Origin: Candidatus Altimarinota bacterium
GTDB lineage: Bacteria > Patescibacteriota > Gracilibacteria > BD1-5 > UBA2023
Assembly: GCA_028689065.1 (NCBI GenBank)
Contig: JAQTWX010000001.1
Location: forward strand, 1 to 64,000
Reading direction: 5' to 3'
Length of the DNA stretch: 64,000 bases
The notes beneath the pieces are model-generated. The model saw only the letters and a list, made by a program, of their open reading frames with translations, searched no databases and had not been told where the DNA came from. Shown in pieces: positions 21,313 through 31,179 of this stretch (its first letter is position 1; every line of letters starts with the position of its first letter). The translations under genes and the position numbers were made by a program.

Positions 21313-21340
21313 TTGATTTTCTCTTTCTTTTTTATATAAT
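21313..21340 (+). promoter_or_regulatory. Promoter of the bL25 gene
   Basis: TTGATT, a 16-base spacer and TATAAT lie 34 bases upstream of the ATG at 21375. Confidence 0.65.
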
Positions 21341-21374
21341 CTCCCCGTTTTATAGAAATTACCCGTCTTTTTGT

Positions 21375-22019
21375 ATGGAAAAACTTACACTCGTCGCTAC
21401 TATTCGTGACACTGAAACAAAACTCTCCACTATTCGTGCTGATAAAAAAGTACCCGCTGTTGTCTATGGACACAAGGTTCCTTCTCAAGCTATTACTCTT
21501 GGAGCTTCTGAACTCCTTAAGGTATTTCGAAAATCTGGAAAGACTCATATTATTGAGCTTAATCTCGATGGAAAAAAACAAGATGTACTTATTCATGAAA
21601 CTCAACGAGCACCAGTAAGTGGAGAATTTCTTCATGTTGATCTCTTTGTTGTTTCTGCAACTGAAAAAATTCATGTTCAGGTTCCTGTTAACCTTGTTGG
21701 TACTTCTCCTGCACAATTACAGGGTGGTCTCATCGAACAAAATATGCATTCTGTGGAAGTTAAATGTCTTGCAAAGAATCTTGTTGATGCATTTGAGGTA
21801 GATCTTGCAAAACTTGCAAATCTCGGAGATATTATCCATGTAAAAGATCTTGGTATCGATACTAAGAAATTTGATATCCTTTCCGATCTTGATGGAGCTA
21901 TCGTTTCTGTTCATCTTCCAAAAGGAACAACAGAAGAAGAGGTTACTGCTCCTACAGCTGCAGAGGTTCCAAGTGTTCAGGATGAGAAAAAAGCTGAAAA
22001 GGAAGCAAAATCTGAATAA
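21375..22019 (+). CDS. rplY: Ribosomal protein bL25, long (CTC) form
   Basis: bL25 binds 5S rRNA in the large subunit. The 214-residue protein has the N-terminal L25 barrel (RADKKVPAVVYGHKVPSQAI), the middle PVSGEFLHVDLFVVSATEKI segment and the extra C-terminal beta domain of the general-stress CTC form, ending in an acidic/Lys tail. No UGA is used. It has its own promoter and terminator. Confidence 0.95.
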   Translation: MEKLTLVATIRDTETKLSTIRADKKVPAVVYGHKVPSQAITLGASELLKVFRKSGKTHIIELNLDGKKQDVLIHETQRAPVSGEFLHVDLFVVSATEKIHVQVPVNLVGTSPAQLQGGLIEQNMHSVEVKCLAKNLVDAFEVDLAKLANLGDIIHVKDLGIDTKKFDILSDLDGAIVSVHLPKGTTEEEVTAPTAAEVPSVQDEKKAEKEAKSE

Positions 22020-22043
22020 TTTCCCATTTCTATGGATTCCAAA

Positions 22044-22068
22044 AAAAGGAGAGTTCTACTCTCCTTTT
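22044..22068 (+). terminator. Terminator after the bL25 gene
   Basis: AAAAGGAGAG and CTCTCCTTTT pair perfectly around TTCTA, followed by AATTTG. Confidence 0.8.
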
Positions 22069-22168
22069 AATTTGTCAAAATATTACAAAAATTTCATTTT
22101 TAAGAAAAATTCGATATACTCCCCCCTAAATAATATTTCATTTTATTTTCATACTCCTTTTTATTGTT

Positions 22169-22504
22169 ATGCAAATTGTTATTGTTGGATCCGCTCCTCT
22201 TCGTACTGATCTCTTTAATCGTACATCTGAGGTTCTTACAGAACTCGGACTTTCCGATATTGTAAAAATTCGTGAACTTGATGATGAAGCTTATAAAATG
22301 GAACTTGGTATCACAGAGAATCCAGCCCTTTGTATAGAGGAAGAGACTATCGAATTTCGTGATGTTATTTTCCAAGGAATTATCCCAGAAAAAACAGAAA
22401 TAAAATCCCTTCTTATTTCTATTGTTGGCGGAGAAGAAGTATCTGGTGGAAGTTGTGGAACAGGTGGATGCGGAAGTTGCAGTACAGCTGGTGGTTGTCA
22501 TTAA
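22169..22504 (+). CDS. Small thioredoxin-fold-like protein with a Cys-rich tail
   Basis: The 111-residue protein begins MQIVIVGSAPLRTDLFNRT and continues ENPALCIEEETIEFRDVIFQ, which resembles the beta-alpha-beta layout of small thioredoxin-like (MTH895/redox-active disulfide) proteins. The CxxC expected after the first strand is absent (GSAPLR instead). Four cysteines and a terminal His are packed into the last 20 residues (SCGTGGCGSCSTAGGCH), which looks like a metal or Fe-S ligand set. Fold assignment is by pattern only. The winged-helix gene follows after 15 bases. Confidence 0.6.
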   Translation: MQIVIVGSAPLRTDLFNRTSEVLTELGLSDIVKIRELDDEAYKMELGITENPALCIEEETIEFRDVIFQGIIPEKTEIKSLLISIVGGEEVSGGSCGTGGCGSCSTAGGCH

Positions 22505-22519
22505 TCTTTAAATCTTTAT

Positions 22520-23134
22520 ATGATTCTCTCTAAACTCTTCGGATCAAATTGTCGTACAAAGATTTTGGAAAAGTTCTTTATAGAACACTCGGTATCGGGA
22601 GATACAACGGGTATTTTTATACGGGAACTTTGTCGAGATATTGACGAACAAATCAATAGTGTACGACGGGAACTTATGAATCTAGAAGAACTCGGTATAC
22701 TTAAATCACGTGAAGAGAATAAAAAAAAGTTTTATAATATCAATCGGAATTGTCCTGTTTATGACGAGCTCTCTGAGATTTTTATAAAAACGTTCAATCC
22801 CATGGAACCTCTAAAGAGTTTCTTCAAAGGGAAAAGAAATCTCAGTCTCATAACTATTGCTGATAGTATTAGGCAAATTACCAATACAAAATCCAATAAT
22901 ATTGTCGATATATTTATTATTGGAGAACTCGACAAGATAGAATTTAATAATTTTCTCGAAAAAACATTCTTTCGAAGAAAAGTAAAATATGCTGTTATGT
23001 CCGAGGAAGATTTCATTCATCGGCTCGAATACGATGATAAACTTGTCCTGTCTATTCTATCTCAAAAAAATATATCTTTTCTCAAAGATACGCTCAATAT
23101 ACAGGAGATTATTCATAAAAAAATTGGGAAATAA
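22520..23134 (+). CDS. Winged-helix protein with a nucleotidyltransferase-like C-terminal domain
   Basis: Residues 1-80 form an ArsR/MarR-like winged helix (SVRRELMNLEELGILKSREE is the recognition and wing region). The remainder (NNIVDIFIIGELDKIEFNNF, then KVKYAVMSEEDFIHRL) resembles the MNT-type nucleotidyltransferase-like fold linked to such winged helices in archaea and candidate phyla. The usual GSxxxG...D catalytic signature is not clear, so it may only bind a ligand. It probably regulates transcription, with the adjacent Cys-rich gene as a candidate partner. Confidence 0.6.
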   Translation: MILSKLFGSNCRTKILEKFFIEHSVSGDTTGIFIRELCRDIDEQINSVRRELMNLEELGILKSREENKKKFYNINRNCPVYDELSEIFIKTFNPMEPLKSFFKGKRNLSLITIADSIRQITNTKSNNIVDIFIIGELDKIEFNNFLEKTFFRRKVKYAVMSEEDFIHRLEYDDKLVLSILSQKNISFLKDTLNIQEIIHKKIGK

Positions 23135-23162
23135 AAAACTCCGAAATGATTCGGAGTTTTTT
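23133..23162. terminator. Bidirectional terminator between convergent genes
   Basis: A 13-bp perfect stem (AAAAAACTCCGAA with TTCGGAGTTTTTT) around ATGA has flanking A and T runs that suit both strands. Confidence 0.88.
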
Positions 23163-23165
23163 ATT

Positions 23166-23921
23166 TTATTTCTCTTTAAAATGTTTCTGAAAGTATTCTT
23201 TCGCTTCTTCAAGTTTACCAAGAACATTCTTATCATCCCCTACTCCAAGTTCTTTTGGAGCAACCTTGAGAGTAAAATCCCCTTTATATCCTCCATCAGC
23301 AAGCTTGATCAGAAGACTTTCAAGAGGCATATCCCCCTTTCACGGAAGAAGTTCTTCTTTATTTCCAGTTTTATCTGAAAGATAGACGTTATGAATACTA
23401 TTTCCAAGAAGGGAAAAAGTTTTAATAAGATCTGTTCCACTTTCTGGATCTACATTGGAGACATGAAGTGTTGTCTTTCCTGTTATCTTTTTAATAAGAG
23501 GAAGTGTTGCATCTTTATATTCTGAAATCAAAAAGAGAAATGTTTTTGGCTCTACATTAATAACAGTGATATCGAGGTTATTCTCTCGCTGTTGTACTTT
23601 TGGAAGATATTCAGAAAACCATTCCCCATTCTTATCGAGTCTGTGTGGTGGATAAAAATTTACTGTTTTAGCTTCAAGAATATTTGCCATACATATTATC
23701 TGATCGACTACTTTTGGAGTTATCTTACGCTCATAGGCGGTAATACCAACTACCGGTATCTTAAACTCTTTGGAAAGACTTGCGATGTATTCAGCATTTT
23801 CTGTATCGAAATCAAGAGGATTGAGATCAAGACAAATCCCATCATAATGAGCATCTCGTGCAAAAGAGAAAATCTTATGAAGTCCATATCCACGAAGAGA
23901 TGATGTCGAGAGAAGAAACAT
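23166..23921 (-). CDS. TIM-barrel protein of the xylose isomerase-like / AP endonuclease 2 superfamily
   Basis: The 251-residue protein begins MFLLSTSSLRGYGLHKIFSF. Alternating beta-alpha units include ICLDLNPLDFD, IPVVGITAYERK, AKTVNFYPPHR, VINVEPKTFLFLI and LHVSNVDPESG, in the order typical of sugar-phosphate isomerase/epimerase barrels. Metal-binding residues cannot be assigned with confidence. A glycine UGA near 23337 joins the last strand (GDFTLKVAPKELGV). The start follows a TTTTCTCTTTT tract. The substrate is unknown. Confidence 0.7.
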
Positions 23922-23988
23922 AAAAGAGAAAACTATCAGTTATAATGGGTCTATTGTAGCATAAAATAGGGAAAGATGCAAATATTTC

Positions 23989-24729
23989 CTATTCTAAGAA
24001 CTTTACTATGGTCATTCCTATTGCTCATAACACAAAACAAAATATAGTGAGATATTTGTATCTCGATTGACTATGAACAACTGGAAGAAGATCTGTAGCG
24101 GCTATATAAAGAAGAGATCCTCCAGCAAATGCAGTTATAAGAGCAGTAAATGCCTCACTTGTATGAGAAATAAGCACATCCGAGAGGTAAAAACCGATAG
24201 GAGCTGCAAGAGCAAAGAACATAAGAGCTCCGATTTGGATATTTCTTTTGAATTTCGATTCTTGAAATATGGCAGCAAGCGAGAGAGATACAGGAATCTG
24301 ATGAATAATAACTCAAAAAAGTATAGTATATCCGAGGGAATTTGATATCCCAAATCCTGCACGAATACCGAGTCCATCAAAAAGTGTATGAACAAAAATT
24401 GCGATTCCGGTCACAAGAGCCACATGATTATAGTGTTCATGAGGATCCTCATGAGTGTGATCTTCATGAGTGTGATCATGTTGGTGTCGTGTCAAAAGTT
24501 CTTCTATGAGATAAATACTCAAAAACCCTCCCATAAAAGTATAAATAGCCAGTTCACTGGATTGAAGAGACTCTGTTAATATATGCACAAGCGAAACAGC
24601 AAGCATAGAACCTGCTCCGAGTGCAATCAAAAGATTCAAAATCGTTTGATTTATTTTCTTAAAAAAATAGAGAGTAATTCCTATTGAAGAAACGCAAAAA
24701 AGAATAACAAGAGGGAGGATAAGATTCAT
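23989..24729 (-). CDS. ZIP-family metal transporter
   Basis: The 246-residue, eight-helix protein has the ZIP layout: a His-rich cytoplasmic loop (RHQHDHTHEDHTHEDPHEHY) between helices 3 and 4, then HTLFDGLGIRAGFGISNSLG in helix 4 and VIIHQIPVSLSLAAIF in helix 5, which carry the metal-site His residues. It should move Zn, Fe or a related divalent ion into the cytoplasm. Glycine UGA codons join the segments near 24310 and 24022. It stops at TAG 23989-23991. Confidence 0.88.
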
Positions 24730-24822
24730 AAAAACAGAGGTAATAATTATATTCCAAGGAACTATAGTAAAAATTCAAAAGGAAGCAAATAATTTATCAT
24801 TTTATGCTAAAGTTTTTCAAAT

Positions 24823-24941
24823 AATCTTAAAATATATTTTTTCGAATGCATCGAGGACTGTTTGAGTGCATATCTCTGATCTATTAAAAATAAACAGAAG
24901 CGAGTTCCGCAGAAAGTGAGAAAAGATATATTTTAAGATAA
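24823..24941. repeat. Long imperfect inverted repeat in a 225-base gap
   Basis: AATCTTAAAATATATTTTTTC (24823-24843) pairs with GAAAAGATATATTTTAAGATAA (24920-24941 region), about 20 of 22 positions, across an 80-base interval without a supported gene. It could be a structured RNA, a terminator or a MITE-like remnant. Confidence 0.45.
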
Positions 24942-24954
24942 CGAGAGTATTTTG

Positions 24955-26877
24955 TTATTTCAGTTCTTCGCCATCAAGAATATTTTCTTTTCCTTCAGTA
25001 ATAACTTCCTGTCATACAGAAAGTCCTGTAATTGAAACATTTTTACCATCTGAATGAAGAATGGTTACGAGAACAAACTTCGCTCGGGTACCCTCGAGAA
25101 TATATACTCCCGGTTCACCATATTTTGTAATAATAGCAGAGAGGGGGATAGTAACACTTTCCTCGTCGGTATTGTTTATTTGTTTTGCTAAGAAAATTTC
25201 AACCCTATTTCCAACAATACCTGGAAATTCAGAGAGAATTGCTTCAAAATAAGCCTTGTCATGCACTGTATCAGGATGAAGATTTACAAGTGAAACTTTT
25301 GCTTGATACATAATATCTGATTCAAGAAGACGAATAGTAATGTAATCCCCTATTTTAAGCGGATGAAGAGAAGAATTAAAATAAGTTTTTAATATCTTTC
25401 CATCTGTACTCGATATAGAAAATATAGAAATACCTGCACTCACTACTGATCCAATATCAACATTTTTTCGCAATATTACTCCGTCAAATGGAGCACGAAT
25501 AATTCCAGACTCCATGGAATTATTCGCAAGATTCTTATTCATTTTGGTTTCAGAAAGTTTTGCATCTATTTCTCGAAGTTTTGAATCTCGTTCAGCATTC
25601 AGAATAGCCCGATTCTTCTCTACTTCGCTGATAGTAATTCTTGCGAGTTTCAGAGCATCTTCTTTGAGATGAACATTTGTCGTAAGTGTATCTATGTTTT
25701 TCTTTACATCACTTGAAGAAGTATCTTTTCCTGTTTTAGCAAGATTCAAATCTTCTTCTGCGAGCTTAACGGTATCTTCAAGTTGTTGGATTTTCAATAT
25801 ATAATTTGAATCAAATGCACTCAGTGCTGCGATACTTCCTTTTATCCCATTTCCAAAACTATCCAACATAGCAAGTTCGAGACTTGATAGAAAATTCGTA
25901 GTTTTAGTTTTCAATCCAGTCAAATCGCTATCAAGAAAAGTGGAAGATGTTATGGAATTTTCAAGAACACCAGAAAATAGATGAAGTAGATCTCTCAAAT
26001 GTTCTGTGATAATCAATGATTGGGAAAGTGTTTCTGATAGTGTTTCTTTTGAGATATCCGTCTTTCCAATAATATAAGTATAATACCAAGTGTACATTGT
26101 TTCATATTCGGTATTGAAAGCTCTGAAAGCCTCTTCTGCTTGTATCTTGCTGGTACTATTTTTCGCACCAAGGTACATTTCAAAAGAATCATTCTTTGTC
26201 TTGTTTGTAGTTGTTACCCCAAGTGTCTCATCTATAAAATCTCGTGCATTTCGTGCAATAATAAAAGCATTGGACATACTACTGAGAGCATTTCTTTGCA
26301 GTGAGTCCCCTTGAATCTCCAAGAGTTTCTGGGAATTGGCGAGATTATTGCGAGCATATTCCAGATTTTTCTCAGCTTGACTTACTTTTTCTGTATCAGA
26401 AAGAGTAGATCCTGAGAATATAGCTGTCGAGTTTAAGAGTGTAGATTTGGCAAGTTCTAAATCTTTCTCAGCAATCTGTACACCAATCTGAGCTCGTGCC
26501 TCATCATTTGCAAGATTATCAAGTCGAGAAGCATAAAGCGAATCGATACTTCCAAAGATATCAGAAAGATTTCCTGCTACTTGAGAAAGTCCCACGGAAG
26601 TAATCGCTCCTTCTTCATTTCCAAGAGTCGCCAAAATCTGTCCTTTTTTCACAATATCACCTGGATTTACAAACATGTTTGCTATACGACCAGATGTTTT
26701 GAAGGCTATATTTGCTGAATTCTTTCCCTCTACTGTCGCGAGAATTCTGTCAGTTTCAACAACCGCACCAGTACTGACTACTGAAGTTGCAAAGGATTTT
26801 TTTTCAGGAACTTTTATCTCACTACAAGAAGTAAGAAAAAGAGTAGAAATAAAAAGGAGTAAAAAACTTGTTTTCAT
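24955..26877 (-). CDS. RND/HlyD-type efflux adaptor lipoprotein
   Basis: The 640-residue membrane-fusion protein starts with a lipoprotein signal (LLFISTLFLTSC, lipobox LTSC). A biotinyl-lipoyl half follows (VNPGDIVKKGQILATLGNEE), then a very long alpha-helical hairpin of about 350 residues, then the second half (GIIRAPFDGVILRKNVDIGS) and a C-terminal beta barrel. It should link the inner-membrane RND pump to the exterior. It is much longer than typical AcrA (about 400 residues). One UGA near 25012 adds the last 19 residues. It is downstream of tetR and the pump gene on the same strand. Confidence 0.87.
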
Positions 26878-26943
26878 AAAATAATTGACTTATAAAATAT
26901 AGAGAAAAACCAATTCCTTCCTGTGGTAAATCTTAGGATTCTT

Positions 26944-27465
26944 TTATTTTCCAAAGAAGAGTTTTTGAATCTCTCCTATCACCTCTTTCTTTTGTTCTCC
27001 TTCACAGTTCTCCAGACAGGTTTTTTTGGATAGACTCTCAATGAGTGCAAAGAAAATTTTTGTACGTGCAGCATTCCAGCTGAAGCGTTCTTGAAAGATT
27101 TGTACTTTTTTTCCTTCGAGTTCGAGAAATCTCTCCTCGATTTTTTGACGGATTTCATCCATTTGACAGTATCCTTTTTGAGAAACTATAGCAAAAAGAT
27201 TTTGAGTTTGAAGTGGAAAAAGAATAAGTTTCTCAATCAATTCTCCATTATTTACTATCTGTAAAGTACTCTCAAGAAACACTTTGTACGACTCGAAAGA
27301 ATATTCCAAAACTTCCAAAAACATCGCTTCTTTTGAAGCAAAATGATAATAGAGTGATGGTTTCTTTATTCCTATTCTTTCAGCAACCATATCCATAGAG
27401 AGGTCAGAGAAAGCATATTCCCAGAAGAGTATCTCGATAGTACGAAGGAGTTCTGATTTTTGCAT
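26944..27465 (-). CDS. TetR-family transcriptional regulator
   Basis: The 173-residue protein has a TetR helix-turn-helix near residues 20-50 (LSMDMVAERIGIKKPSLYYH followed by FASKEAMFLEVLE) and a ligand-binding helical C-terminus with three cysteines (CQMDE, CLENCEG). ATG 27465 gives the normal TetR start; the longer frame upstream adds only a spurious hydrophobic region. It lies between the RND pump and adaptor genes. A palindrome at the pump promoter (31084-31097) is its likely operator. Confidence 0.9.
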   Translation of the reverse strand: MQKSELLRTIEILFWEYAFSDLSMDMVAERIGIKKPSLYYHFASKEAMFLEVLEYSFESYKVFLESTLQIVNNGELIEKLILFPLQTQNLFAIVSQKGYCQMDEIRQKIEERFLELEGKKVQIFQERFSWNAARTKIFFALIESLSKKTCLENCEGEQKKEVIGEIQKLFFGK

Positions 27466-27471
27466 ATTGAT

Positions 27472-27499
27472 TTGACTTAAAAAGTAATTTGAATATAAC
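27472..27499 (+). promoter_or_regulatory. Promoter of a small plus-strand transcript
   Basis: TTGACT, a 16-base spacer and TATAAC lie just upstream of a stem-loop, a 32-codon frame and a terminator, all on the strand opposite to tetR. Confidence 0.6.
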
Positions 27500-27505
27500 C
27501 ATAGC

Positions 27506-27532
27506 CCGATTTTATTGAAAGGAGAAAATCGG
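27506..27532 (+). other. 5' stem-loop of the small transcript
   Basis: CCGATTTT and AAAATCGG pair perfectly around an 11-base loop containing AAAGGAG. It lies at the predicted 5' end of the small transcript. The loop sequence could mimic or hide a ribosome-binding site. Confidence 0.5.
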
Positions 27533-27575
27533 AAACAAAACCTTTTCACAAACACAAACAAAATAGAGGAAACAA

Positions 27576-27674
27576 ATGCAAAAATTAGCATCCGTAGTAC
27601 GAGCAACTGTAACATCCGCACTCGTTTCTGTTGCCGCATCGCCTGCAGTAATTAGTTTGCAAACAATGCTGTAA
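27576..27674 (+). CDS. Possible 32-residue hydrophobic peptide
   Basis: The ATG follows GAGGAAAC, a clear Shine-Dalgarno-like sequence in a genome where these are rare. The peptide starts MQKLASVVRATVTSALVSVA; two positive residues near the N-terminus precede a small-residue hydrophobic stretch, like a tiny signal peptide or membrane peptide. Its stop lies in a hairpin (AATGCT-GTA-AGCATT) and a strong terminator follows. It is encoded opposite to the efflux genes. It may be a type I toxin-like peptide, a leader peptide or part of a regulatory RNA. Confidence 0.5.
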   Translation: MQKLASVVRATVTSALVSVAASPAVISLQTML

Positions 27675-27701
27675 GCATTGCGCAACTAATTATCATCACG
27701 T

Positions 27702-27738
27702 CCCGAAAAGCCTCCAAGCCTTTTCGGGGCTTTTATTT
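27702..27738 (+). terminator. Terminator of the small transcript
   Basis: CCCGAAAAG and CTTTTCGGG pair perfectly around CCTCCAAGC and are followed by GCTTTTATTTTTATTTTTT. The T run exists only on the plus strand, so the minus-strand pump transcript is not stopped here. Confidence 0.85.
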
Positions 27739-30700
27739 TTATTTTTTCACTTCCTGTTCATGTTCTATGATATGCTTCAATTGTATCTCATCGGCATCAT
27801 GACGATGATATTTCTGGAGATAGGTATAGTAGAATATCGGAATAAAGAAGAGCGTAAGAACTGCCGAGGCTGATAATCCCCAGATAATAGACCAAGCAAG
27901 TCCAGACCAGACAGGATCTCCTGTGATTATAAACGAACCAGCAACCGCTGCTATAGACGTAAGCATAACAGGAATAAATCGTTTCTTTGCACCTTCTATA
28001 ACCGCAAACTCTAGACTTTTTCCATCCGCTATGAGCTGATTAATATAGTCGAGAAGAATTATCGCATTTCCGACGACGATACCACCGAGTGCAATCGCTC
28101 CGATCATCGCTGTTGCAGTAAAATATATTCCAGAGATAAGATAAAGAAGAGAGAATCCCGGAAATATTCCAAAGAAGGAGAGAAGGAATGTTGTCATGAC
28201 GATTCCACCAATCAAAAAGCTCTTAAATTGTGCAACAATGAGAAAATAAATTCCGAGAAGCGAGAATATCATAGCAAGTCCAAGATCACGGAATGTATCC
28301 ATAGTAAGTTCCCATTCCCCTCCCCATTCAATCCTATAATTCTTTCCGTCTTTCAATCCTACAAAGTTAATCTCGTATGGTGTTGAGGAAATTCTCTTGT
28401 ATCCAAGTTTCTCAAAATCAGGAGATTTAAATAATCCGTAGAGTTTCAATACTGGATATACGACAGAGTTATTTCCCAGCTCTGCATACAAGTGAATCGT
28501 ATTGGTACGATTATCAGTGTATGCCTCCTGTCCTGTAAAATGAGGAACTACTTGTGCGATATCCGTAAGAGCAATTTTTTCTCCGCGAGTATTTATAAAT
28601 GTAAGGGATTTAAGTGTATCCATAGTGGTTCTTTCTGCTTTCGGAAATCCAATGACAATATTGGAAGCTTCTTTGGAAACTGTATTCGTATGGAGAAATG
28701 CGACTGGAACTGATTGAAAGAAAGTAGCTATTGTCGAGGAAACTTGAGCAATAGAAAGTCCAACTTCTGTAATTCGTTCAGGATTAAGAGTTATCTTTAG
28801 TTCTGGATATGTCGAAGAAATAGTATTTTGAAGATCTACTAAATCTTCTTCTTTTGCGACACTCCGAACTGTTTGTTCAACCGCATCAGCAAATCGTGTC
28901 AGTTCTACTGATGAGAGGTCTTCTTGTCATTTTATCTTTATGTGAAACGTTGCTTGTGTCGGTGGTCCTGGTGGATCCTCCAGGAGACGGAGTTTTATAT
29001 CGGGATATTTCGCAAGAAGATATGATCGGAGAAGCGGACGAATTTTTATAACGTATTCTTCAGATTTCATAGAGCGATTTTTCGCATGAATGAGATTAAC
29101 TCGCATACTGATTTGATTCTCATTTATACGGTTCGCCCCACCTCGAAACAGATTCGCAAAGTCTCCGAGAAATTTATCGCCAATAGAAGTACTAATGTTT
29201 TCTACAAGACAGAGATTTTCTGCAATAGGAGTCTTCTTGTCTTGACAAAAAAGAAAATGAGAAGCATCTTCTTCAATAGCAAGAACTTTTTCCGCACTCC
29301 AATCACGTGGTGCATCAATCCAGAGATACACTTGATCTTTATCTGCTTTCGGAAGCATACGTGCTTTAAAAACATCCATCATAATAGGTGCGAGGATAAT
29401 CGCAAAAAGTGCTATCCAAAAACCGATTTTCAAAAACCGACGATTTCGAATACTTCGTGCTTCTGGATTGATATATCGAGCAAGTAAATGTCCATACCAA
29501 TCAAGGAATTTGTTCTCTTTCCCATGATTTCAGTGTGTTGTTTTCTTGTTATAAAAAGCAAGGGCAAGAAAGGGGTTAATGCTGAATGCGATAAAAAGCG
29601 AGGCAGTGAGTGCAATAGAGGAAAATACTGGAATCGGTTTCATATAATCCCCCATCATTCCTGTTACTGCAAACATTGCAACAAACGACATAACACGAGT
29701 AATAGTCGAAAATATGATACTCGAACCTACTTCCCGCACCGAATCAAGAACTGCTTCCATAGGAGTACGTCCAGTTCGTGGAATCATCGCGAGATGGCGA
29801 GAATTATTCTCTACCATAACTATCGAGTCATCTACAAGGATACCGAGAGAGAGAATAAGTGCAAAAAGAGTAATACGATTAATATCGAGTCCAAAAATAA
29901 GTCCGACGATAAATACGATTCCAAGAACCATCGGTATACAAAAAGCAGCATTGAGAGCATCCTTGAGTCCGAGAAAGATAATAAGGATGATTCCTACAAT
30001 GAGAATACTCACGAAAAGATGGAAGAGGAGTTCATTTGTCGCTTCTCTTGCTGTTTCTCCTTCGTTTTGAATAATGGTCAGGGTAACATTCTCGGGAATC
30101 TGTTTGCGTACTTCTTCTATCTTTTGGAGGACATTTTCAACAACGTTCACAGCATTGGTTCCTTTGAGTTTGGCAACCCCGAAAAATACACTGTCTTTTT
30201 CTCCTGATACATCTGCAAATCGATAATAAGATCGTATATCTATCGGTCCTGATTGAACGGTAGCAATATCTCGAAGATATATTTTTATCCCATTTGTATC
30301 ATTCACGAGAAGATTCTCTATATCTTTTTTGGTATCGAGTTTCGTATCGAGAAGTACTGCGGTTTTCTCACCATCTGTTTCTATATTTCCAACCGTTGCA
30401 TACTGAAAACTCGAACGAATCTTTGAAAGCACTGAGGAAATATCAAGTCCAGCTGCTTCGATTTTCTTTCTATCCAGTTCTACAGAAATATCATTTCTAT
30501 ATCCTCCAAGGACATCTATTACCGTAGTTCCTGGAACTTGTTTGAGCTCTTCTCGTAAGAGAGATGCTACTGACCGAAGATAGATACCTGTTTTGATAGA
30601 ATCAAGAGGAGCGCCAGAGTATGTGAGTGCGAGTGAAACCTGAGGGAGTTCTTCTGGGTCGATTGAACGAATCTGAACATCCTGAATCCCGAATGGGCGG

Positions 30701-31059
30701 AGATCATAGTTGGAATAGAGTTTATCATAAAGGCGGGTTTTTGCCGTCTCTTGGTCTACTCCGACTTTAAAAGCTACCATGACAGATGTAAATCCATCCG
30801 TTGCATATGAATAAATTTTATCCACTCATTGAAGCTCTTTAATTTTATTTTCAAGAGTCTTTGCTACAAACTGACTCGCTTCCGATGAACTATACCCGAT
30901 CGAAGGAACCTCAACCGAAAAAGCCGGAGCAACAATCGAAGGATTATATTGTTTCGGGAGAAGTATGTATGCAAGAGAACCGAAAAGAGCGATTATAACT
31001 ATGAGTGTAATCGTAATCTTCCGATTTGAGAGAAAAAATCTAGTAAAGTTTGTAAGCAT
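27739..31059 (-). CDS. RND-family efflux transporter
   Basis: The 1106-residue inner-membrane pump is joined through three glycine UGAs (about 30826, 29530, 28927). It starts with a classic N-terminal helix (FFLSNRKITITLIVIIALFG), has two large extracytoplasmic domains and twelve predicted helices. RND core motifs include LGILVDDSIVMVENNSRH in helix 4 and GGIVVGNAIILLDYINQLI in helix 11. It resembles AcrB/HAE1-type pumps and uses the proton gradient to expel hydrophobic compounds or metals. It heads a minus-strand run with tetR and the adaptor. No outer-membrane factor is present. Confidence 0.92.
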
Positions 31060-31083
31060 TTGAAGTATGTTAAAAAAATCTAC

Positions 31084-31126
31084 CTACCAGTTGGTAGTCA
31101 TTGTATAGAAAACAAAAAAAAGTCAA
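31084..31126 (-). promoter_or_regulatory. RND operon promoter with a TetR-type operator
   Basis: On the minus strand TTGACT (31126-31121), 15 bases and TACAAT (31105-31100) form a promoter. Directly downstream lies CTACCA-AC-TGGTAG (31097-31084), a perfect palindrome of the type often bound by TetR-family efflux repressors. A repressor bound there would cover the start site. Confidence 0.65.
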
Positions 31127-31127
31127 G

Positions 31128-31173
31128 AAAAAATCCCCCAAGCAACCGGACCGGAGCAGTAAGGGATTTTTTT
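31128..31173 (-). terminator. Terminator downstream of the FecR gene
   Basis: On the minus strand AAAAAAATCCC pairs with GGGATTTTTT around a loop that itself contains TCCGGTCCGG. It lies just after the FecR stop and before the RND promoter. Confidence 0.7.
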
Positions 31174-31179
31174 TAAAAA

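Noticed and set aside
27466-27639. Longer TetR start adding 58 residues
   Set aside because: The extension is a hydrophobic stretch antisense to the small transcript; TetR proteins start close to the helix-turn-helix, as at ATG 27465.
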